Source of the DNA: an uncultured Chitinophagaceae bacterium
GTDB lineage: Bacteria; Bacteroidota; Bacteroidia; Chitinophagales; Chitinophagaceae
Reading direction: 5' to 3'
Assembly (NCBI GenBank): GCA_937919945.1
Contig: CALESY010000015.1
Coordinates: 1-9,635 of the forward strand
Length of the DNA: 9,635 nucleotides
Shown here: positions 1-5,380 of the stretch, piece by piece
Position numbering within the stretch: the first letter of the stretch is position 1
How the letters are laid out: each line of letters begins with the position of its first letter
Notes under the pieces: model-generated
Databases searched by the model: none
What the model saw: the letters and a program-made list of their open reading frames with translations, nothing else
What the model was told of the DNA's origin: nothing
Made by a program: the position numbers and the translations under genes

Positions 1-1
1 A

Positions 2-874
2 GTAGTTGGCATCACATCTTGCAACAACGAGAGCTTTAAAAAGACAAAAGAAGGTTTAGAATACCGCATTGTTACAGATAAGAAAGAAGGTAAAAATCTG
101 GCATCTGGCGATATGGCAACCGTAAAGCTACGCATGTATTATGCTGAAAAAGACAAAAAAGATACCCTACTGCAAGACTATGTGCAGATGAATGGTGGGC
201 AGCCAATAGAAATACCGGTTGATGTGCCTGTACAGTTTAAAAGTGACTGGCCTGTAGGTTTGAAAATGCTCAGCAAAGGCGATAGTGCTGTGTTCCGTGT
301 ACCTGTTGATACATTGCAAAAGTTATATCCTGGTCAGTTACCTCCATTCATGAAGAAGGGCGGGCATGTATTGTATTCTGTAGTAGTAGAATCTATAAAA
401 ACAGAAGCTGAAGTAAAAAAAGCACAGGAAAAGGCACAACAGGAAATGATGCAACAATCAGCATCACAAATGGCGATTGACGATAAACTTATGCAAGACT
501 ATTTTGCTGCTAACAACTTGAAACCTACAAAAACAGGTACTGGTCTTTACTACATTATAGAAAAAGAAGGTACCGGCAACACTGCGCAAAAAGGACAAAC
601 TGTAACAGTTGACTATACCGGCAAATTATTGAATGGCAAAGTATTTGATTCAAATGTTGACCCTAAATTTCAACATGTAGAGCCATTGAGTGTACAAGTA
701 GGTGGTGGACAAGTAATACCCGGTTGGGAAGAAGGGTTGATGCTGTTAAAGAAAGGTAGCAAGGCAAAATTGTTTATCCCTTCACCTTTGGCTTACGGTT
801 CACAAGCTCGTGGAGAGGATTTGCCAGCTAATTCAGTATTAGTTTTTGATATTGATGTAAAAGACATCAAATAA
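2..874 (+). CDS. FKBP-type peptidyl-prolyl isomerase lipoprotein, first of three paralogues (5' end missing)
   Basis: The gene runs in from the left edge: frame 2 is open from base 2, and the ATG at 113 is internal because conserved protein precedes it. 290 residues are visible. They open with the end of a lipoprotein signal (ITSC, Cys at visible residue 7), so the mature protein should be lipid-anchored in the envelope. Residues about 15-133 form a degenerate FKBP-like domain, followed by a charged helical linker (about 134-175) and a canonical FKBP domain (about 185-290). The C-terminal domain keeps most FKBP12 pocket residues: Tyr205, Phe215-Asp216, Val238-Ile239, Trp242, Tyr265 and Phe282. 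The position of FKBP12 Phe46 is Leu229. Known role of the family: cis-trans isomerisation of prolyl bonds and chaperone activity. The next paralogue starts 42 bases downstream, so co-transcription is likely. Substrates cannot be deduced. Family assignment is firm; the true start lies outside the window. Confidence 0.93.
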   Translation, partial: VVGITSCNNESFKKTKEGLEYRIVTDKKEGKNLASGDMATVKLRMYYAEKDKKDTLLQDYVQMNGGQPIEIPVDVPVQFKSDWPVGLKMLSKGDSAVFRVPVDTLQKLYPGQLPPFMKKGGHVLYSVVVESIKTEAEVKKAQEKAQQEMMQQSASQMAIDDKLMQDYFAANNLKPTKTGTGLYYIIEKEGTGNTAQKGQTVTVDYTGKLLNGKVFDSNVDPKFQHVEPLSVQVGGGQVIPGWEEGLMLLKKGSKAKLFIPSPLAYGSQARGEDLPANSVLVFDIDVKDIK

Positions 875-916
875 TTGTTCAAACTTTTCATCTACTTTTT
901 GCACGCTACATAAATA

Positions 917-1807
917 ATGAAACAAACTTCAGTCATACTCGTTTTTACCGCTATGGTTTTACTCGCGGCTTGTTCTACTTCAAAGAAGTCGGGCAAGAAA
1001 ACAGACTACCAAAAAACAGCCAGCGGTATAGAATATAAAATGTATCGTGACAATAAAGCCACACCCAATGCAAAAGAATCCGACTTTGTAGAGATACATA
1101 TTCATACTAAATACAATGACAGCCTGATATTTGATTCGAGGACAAACAACAATGGTAAGCCTGTCTCATTCCCTGTCAACAAACCGAGGTTTAATGGCGA
1201 CTTGGCAGAGTTGTTGAGTATGATGAGCGCTGGTGATAGTATGATTGCTATGGTACAGGTTGATTCTATCATTGCCGCCAAACAAAAAACACAACCGTGG
1301 ATGAAACCCGGCGGTAAGGTTACCTACATCATATCAATGATGACTGTAAAGACACAGGAGCAGGTAAATAAGGAAAAGAATATGAGCAATAGTGAACAAT
1401 TTGCTATTGATGATAAAATCATATTCAAATATATAGCCGATAAGCGTATTACAGGTGTGCAAAAGACGTCCTCTGGGTTGTATTATACAATAACACAAGA
1501 AGGTGCCGGAGCAAAAGCAAAAGCAGGGCAAACCGTATATGTAAATTATACAGGTCGTACACTAGATGGTAATATATTCGATTCAAGTATTGACCCTAAA
1601 TTTAAACATCAGGAGCCTATATCATTTTTGTTAGGTAAAGGCAATGTAATACAAGGGTGGGACGAAGGTATAGCCTTGCTGAATAAGGGTGCAAAAGCTA
1701 CTTTGTTTATTCCTTCGCCATTAGCTTATGGTAAAAACAGCCCGACTGCTGCTATACCTGCTAATTCGATACTTATATTTGATGTGGAATTGGTAGATGT
1801 AAAATAA
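917..1807 (+). CDS. FKBP-type peptidyl-prolyl isomerase lipoprotein, second of three paralogues
   Basis: A complete 296-residue lipoprotein. The signal ends in a textbook lipobox (LAAC, Cys19) followed by Ser-Thr-Ser-Lys-Lys with no acidic cluster, so a surface-export signal is not obvious. Residues about 34-145 are a degenerate FKBP-like domain that still shows a Phe-Asp-Ser (72-74) at the place of the canonical FDS. A Lys/Glu-rich linker follows, and about 185-296 is a canonical FKBP domain. The pocket residues present are Tyr201, Phe211-Asp212, Phe227, Val234-Ile235, Trp238, Tyr261 and Phe278. The FKBP12 Phe46 position is Ile225. Expected role: prolyl isomerase or folding factor acting on envelope proteins. 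It lies 42 bases after the first paralogue and 34 before the third, with no terminator-like hairpin in either gap, so one operon is likely. The ATG at 917 is chosen because it gives a complete lipoprotein signal. The AT-rich upstream sequence has no Shine-Dalgarno, which is usual in Bacteroidota. Confidence 0.93.
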   Translation: MKQTSVILVFTAMVLLAACSTSKKSGKKTDYQKTASGIEYKMYRDNKATPNAKESDFVEIHIHTKYNDSLIFDSRTNNNGKPVSFPVNKPRFNGDLAELLSMMSAGDSMIAMVQVDSIIAAKQKTQPWMKPGGKVTYIISMMTVKTQEQVNKEKNMSNSEQFAIDDKIIFKYIADKRITGVQKTSSGLYYTITQEGAGAKAKAGQTVYVNYTGRTLDGNIFDSSIDPKFKHQEPISFLLGKGNVIQGWDEGIALLNKGAKATLFIPSPLAYGKNSPTAAIPANSILIFDVELVDVK

Positions 1808-1841
1808 TTATAACAACTAAAACTGAAAACTTACATAAGAA

Positions 1842-2786
1842 ATGAAAAAATCACTCGTAATATTTAGCACAGTACTGTTATCGGTATGTACTGCTACAGC
1901 ACAAACGAAAAAAGCACCTGCTAAAAAAGATGAAGGCTATAAGACTACACCTAATGGCATGGAGTATAAAGTAATATATGATGCACCCGGCACGCAAAAG
2001 CCAGCACTAGGCGATTTTATTTCAGTACACTTGAAGTTGGTAGTTGATGACAGCACACATTTCAGTACAAGGACAGTATTAAATAACCAACCTGCTGAAA
2101 TACAAATTATGGCTGCTCCGGGTAAAGGAGATGTTATAGAAGGTTTTATGTACTTAACAACAGGCGATAGTGCTGTTTTTCGTTACTCTATTGATTCATT
2201 AATGACATTGCCAGGTTTCCAACAACAACCTTGGATGAAAGCAGGTGTGGGGCAAATGGCATACTATTATGTAGTGCTGGCGGGTATTAAGTCTGCTGCT
2301 GATAAACAAAAAGAAACCGAGGCTGCTGCATCGAAACAAAAAGATGTAGATGATAAATTATTACAAGAATATTTTTCCAAAAACAACATCAAGCCGACGA
2401 AAACAGCATCTGGTTTGTACTATTCAATTTCTAAAATGGGTACAGGTCCGGTAGCTAAACCAGGTCAGAAAGTAAGTGTAAATTATACGGGTAAAACAAT
2501 GGATGGCAAAACATTCGATTCGAATGTAGACCCGGCTTTCCAACATGTACAGCCCTTTGAGTTTAATGTAGGGCAGGGTATGGTTATCAAAGGATGGGAT
2601 GAAGGCTTTGGCATACTGAAAAAAGGTACAAAAGCTACTTTATATATACCGTCTCCGCTGGCGTATGGTGCTAATAGTCCTGATCCAAGTCGTATACCCG
2701 CTAATGGCATTCTTATTTTTGACGTAGAGTTGCTGGATGTTATTACTGAAAATAATGTAACTCCATCACCTGCAAATGGTAAATAA
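1842..2786 (+). CDS. FKBP-type peptidyl-prolyl isomerase with cleavable signal peptide, third of three paralogues
   Basis: A complete 314-residue protein. The N-terminus is a signal peptide with an Ala-Thr-Ala cleavage site (probably after Ala20). Cys16 is preceded by Val, which does not fit a lipobox, so unlike its two neighbours this one is probably soluble in the periplasm. Residues about 35-150 are a degenerate FKBP-like half (Trp59 equivalent replaced by Phe102, active-site Asp lost). An Ala/Lys/Glu-rich helical linker covers about 151-185, and a canonical FKBP domain covers about 190-302. The pocket is the most complete of the three: Tyr215, Phe225-Asp226, Phe239, Phe241, Val248-Ile249, Trp252, Tyr275 and Phe293. 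A 12-residue tail rich in Asn, Pro and Thr follows the fold. Its TAA stop is immediately followed by the ATG of the M1 peptidase gene, which points to co-transcription and possible translational coupling. Expected activity: prolyl isomerisation and chaperoning of exported proteins. Specific clients are unknown. Confidence 0.94.
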   Translation: MKKSLVIFSTVLLSVCTATAQTKKAPAKKDEGYKTTPNGMEYKVIYDAPGTQKPALGDFISVHLKLVVDDSTHFSTRTVLNNQPAEIQIMAAPGKGDVIEGFMYLTTGDSAVFRYSIDSLMTLPGFQQQPWMKAGVGQMAYYYVVLAGIKSAADKQKETEAAASKQKDVDDKLLQEYFSKNNIKPTKTASGLYYSISKMGTGPVAKPGQKVSVNYTGKTMDGKTFDSNVDPAFQHVQPFEFNVGQGMVIKGWDEGFGILKKGTKATLYIPSPLAYGANSPDPSRIPANGILIFDVELLDVITENNVTPSPANGK

Positions 2787-4463
2787 ATGATGTTAAATAT
2801 TTTCCGGACAATGATGATACTGTGGTATTTGCTTTCTGCAAATACCACTTTTGCTTATACAAGGCAAGACACCTTGCTCGGCAGCAATGGAGATGGCAGG
2901 CTTTGGTGGGATGTAAAGCACTATAATCTCTCCGTATATTTAGATGGCGTAACGAAAACAATAGCAGGCGAAAACATTATCCGCTTTACTGTCATCAACA
3001 AACCTTCTGCATATATGCAAGTAGACCTGCAGGATACTTTAGTTATTGACAGCGTCTTTGTATATGATTTTGATACAGTGAAGAACGCGGGAGCTAAGAA
3101 TGAAATAATGGTAAAACCAGTCAAAGCAAATTTTGTGAAAGATGGTAATGTGTGGTGGGTATATTATGGTTTCGCTAACTGGCCTGTTGGCGCAACAAAA
3201 GAGGTGAAAATCTATTATCATGGTAAGCCGAAGATTGCTAAACTACCCCCATGGGATGGAGGTTTTATATGGGGTATTGATAGTATGGGGTCTTCTTGGT
3301 ATTCGGTTGCTTGTCAAGGCTTGGGTGCAAGTAGTTGGTGGCCTTGTAAAGATTTTCAGGCAGATGAACCGGATGATGGTATGTTGCTATCCGTTTCACC
3401 CAAGTTGGGCAAAATGACATTCATCTCCAATGGTACACCGCAATTTGATGTTATAGGTTCACGCATAAATATTTGGGAGGTGAAGAATCCTATCAATACA
3501 TACAATGCCAGTTTTTATGGTGGTACTTATATTGGCTGGAACGATACATTGATGGGCGAAAAAGGCAAACTGGACATTAGTTATTATGCCCTGAAGCATA
3601 ACGAAGCAAAAGCCAAAAAACAGTTTGCTGTAACCAAACAAATGCTGCATTGCTTTGAATACTGGATGGGCCCTTACCCCTTTTATGAAGATGGCTACAA
3701 ACTGGTAGAAGCACCATTCTTAGGTATGGAACACCAGAGTGCAGTAGCTTACGGTAACCAGTACAAAATGGGTTATCTTGGTTCAGACCGTAGCGAGACG
3801 GGCGTTGGGTTGCTATTCGATTTTATTATCATACACGAAACAGGGCATGAATGGTTTGGTAATAACATAACGGCTGCAGATGTAGCTGATAACTGGCTGC
3901 ACGAGGGCTTTACAACCTATACCGAGGCGTTGTTTGCTGAATGTGCTTTTGGTAAAGAAAAAGCTTATGCATATACACGTGGTGAATGGAAAAATATACG
4001 CAACGATGTACCTGTAATAGGTGACTATGGTGTCAGAGATGATGGCAGCAGCGATAAATACGATAAGGGTAGCGCGGTAGTACACATGATACGTATACTG
4101 ATAAATGATGATGCCAAATTCCGCCAACTACTACGAGGGCTGAACAAAGACTTTTATCATAAAATAGTAAGTACCAAAGAAGTGGAAGATTATATCATCC
4201 GTTTTACAGGATTGAACCTAAAACCCTTGTTCGACCAATACTTGCGTACCACCAACATCCCTAAGTTTGAATGGTATGTCAAGAAAAAAGAACTGCATTA
4301 TAGGTTTACAAATGTAGTAGATGGTTTTATCTTACCACTGCCGGTTTCTACAGCTAAAAAAGTAACAACACTCAATGTAACAGCCGAATGGCAAAGCATA
4401 CCCTGGAAGAAAGGCGGCTATAATATTCAGGTTTCTTCTGATTTTTTGGTGACAGAAAAATGA
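2787..4463 (+). CDS. M1-family zinc metallopeptidase (aminopeptidase), exported
   Basis: A 558-residue member of the M1 (gluzincin) aminopeptidase family, which removes N-terminal residues from peptides. The zinc site is complete: HETGH with His350 and His354, Glu351 as general base, and Glu373 in NWLHEGFTTY, exactly 18 residues after the second His. The exopeptidase loop reads GMEH (313-316) in place of the classical GxMEN. The catalytic Tyr is probably Tyr425 in YDKGSAVVHMIR. The layout is an N-terminal signal (hydrophobic about 9-23, likely cleavage after FA at 23), a beta-saddle domain (about 38-265), a thermolysin-like catalytic domain (about 270-480) and a short C-terminal beta-domain. 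The large helical domain of E. coli PepN-type enzymes is absent. The start is ATG 2787 or the adjoining ATG 2790; both abut the preceding TAA and keep Arg7 ahead of the hydrophobic stretch, whereas ATG 2811 would leave a very short signal. The likely site of action is the periplasm. Substrates are not evident. Confidence 0.93.
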   Translation: MMLNIFRTMMILWYLLSANTTFAYTRQDTLLGSNGDGRLWWDVKHYNLSVYLDGVTKTIAGENIIRFTVINKPSAYMQVDLQDTLVIDSVFVYDFDTVKNAGAKNEIMVKPVKANFVKDGNVWWVYYGFANWPVGATKEVKIYYHGKPKIAKLPPWDGGFIWGIDSMGSSWYSVACQGLGASSWWPCKDFQADEPDDGMLLSVSPKLGKMTFISNGTPQFDVIGSRINIWEVKNPINTYNASFYGGTYIGWNDTLMGEKGKLDISYYALKHNEAKAKKQFAVTKQMLHCFEYWMGPYPFYEDGYKLVEAPFLGMEHQSAVAYGNQYKMGYLGSDRSETGVGLLFDFIIIHETGHEWFGNNITAADVADNWLHEGFTTYTEALFAECAFGKEKAYAYTRGEWKNIRNDVPVIGDYGVRDDGSSDKYDKGSAVVHMIRILINDDAKFRQLLRGLNKDFYHKIVSTKEVEDYIIRFTGLNLKPLFDQYLRTTNIPKFEWYVKKKELHYRFTNVVDGFILPLPVSTAKKVTTLNVTAEWQSIPWKKGGYNIQVSSDFLVTEK

Positions 4464-4529
4464 CAAAATTCCCATAGCGTGTAGCAATAATTATATTAAT
4501 TTAGAAGTTAATAACTAAAACATGCCTAT

Positions 4530-5303
4530 ATGAAACCTTCTATTTTATTAATCCTGACTCTATGTTTTTTCGCGCAATGCAAAAAAAATGATGATGTAAA
4601 AAACAGCAACAGTACTGGTGATGCACAACTACAGGATGAGGTAAGTGCCTTACAATCTCAAATTAGATCGGTATCCTCAACAATTGAAGGGAAAGTACAG
4701 TTAGAAAATAAAAACTATACTAGCTCTGAAGTACAAAGCGAAATACAATCATTTAATAGTCTCAGAAACTTGCAAAAGATAAAAGTGGCGCAGATATATT
4801 CTATGGGTGCTAAACCCAAAATAGAACTCTTACAGTGTGCAGATTTTGAAGACATATCATGCGTGGTTGAAGAATGGGATGTTAATAAATACAACTTTCA
4901 AACTGTTCGTATTGATTCTTCAGATAGTTATAATAAAACTGGGTCATTATACATTTCAAACCCTTTCGATTCCACCAGGTTCAATCAATATAGTGTAGGT
5001 ATGGTTGGTTATGTTAATGGTATTGAAGAAAAAACAGTATATAAAATTAGGTGGTGGGCTAAGATTAAAGGCAATACCACTAAAGATAACGGCAGGAACT
5101 TATCTATTTCTATAAGGCAAGATGCAGAATATTTGGGAGACGGAGGTAATTTGCCTGGCAATGGAAAATTCTTAAACGATGGATGGGTTTTATATTCATT
5201 CCAAGTAATTAGCAGAACGAATAGTCCTTTTAAGGTACAATTACATACTAATATGCAAGACTGCTGGATTGATGATATACACATTGTCAAGAAAACCAAT
5301 TAG
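4530..5303 (+). CDS. Lipoprotein with helical stalk and CBM-like beta-sandwich domain, function unknown
   Basis: I do not recognise a named family. The 257-residue product starts with a hydrophobic signal ending FAQC (Cys17) and then KKNDD. The Gln before Cys is unusual for a lipobox, but 'Cys-Lys-Lys plus acidic residues' is typical of Bacteroidota lipoproteins and resembles their surface-export signal, so exposure on the cell surface is plausible. Residues about 32-60 are rich in Gln/Glu/Ser/Leu with heptad-like spacing and may form a coiled coil or stalk. Residues about 102-254 look like a jelly-roll carbohydrate-binding module of the CBM4/9 type. The supporting pattern is CADFE near the start, Trp106-type aromatic clusters, YKIRWWAKIKG in the middle, WVLYSF, and a closing WIDDIHI strand. 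Cys103, Cys111 and Cys245 could form a disulfide. There is no catalytic motif. It sits 66 bases after the peptidase gene and 77 before mutS, so it may be transcribed alone. The gene is clearly real; the sugar-binding role is inference. Confidence 0.8.
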   Translation: MKPSILLILTLCFFAQCKKNDDVKNSNSTGDAQLQDEVSALQSQIRSVSSTIEGKVQLENKNYTSSEVQSEIQSFNSLRNLQKIKVAQIYSMGAKPKIELLQCADFEDISCVVEEWDVNKYNFQTVRIDSSDSYNKTGSLYISNPFDSTRFNQYSVGMVGYVNGIEEKTVYKIRWWAKIKGNTTKDNGRNLSISIRQDAEYLGDGGNLPGNGKFLNDGWVLYSFQVISRTNSPFKVQLHTNMQDCWIDDIHIVKKTN

Positions 5304-5364
5304 TAGTTTTCCACCATTAGTTAACGCTATATTTCTCGTAGTCCTGATTTCATCTATTTTTAGT

Positions 5365-5372
5365 TAGGTTTG
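5365..5372 (+). promoter_or_regulatory. Possible Bacteroidota -7 promoter box before mutS
   Basis: TAGGTTTG matches the TAnnTTTG -7 consensus of the Bacteroidota housekeeping sigma factor. No TTTG -33 box is seen 19-21 bases upstream. The box ends only 8 bases before the mutS ATG, so if used it would give an almost leaderless transcript. Support is weak. Confidence 0.3.
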
Positions 5373-5380
5373 CTATTCGC

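Noticed and set aside
113..115. ATG at 113 as the start of the first FKBP gene
   Set aside because: The frame is open from base 2 and encodes a lipobox Cys and a segment aligned with the other two paralogues before this Met, so it is internal.
893..901. TACTTTTTG before the second FKBP gene as a -7 promoter box
   Set aside because: It has three bases between TA and TTTG instead of two, and no -33 box at proper distance. The short gap between paralogues favours read-through.
2483..2848. 121-residue open frame on the - strand across the FKBP/peptidase junction
   Set aside because: It is antisense to conserved FKBP sequence, with no independent coding features.
4464..4529. Search for a terminator after the M1 peptidase gene
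   Set aside because: Only a 5-bp AT-only stem (ATTAA/TTAAT) is visible, too weak to call.
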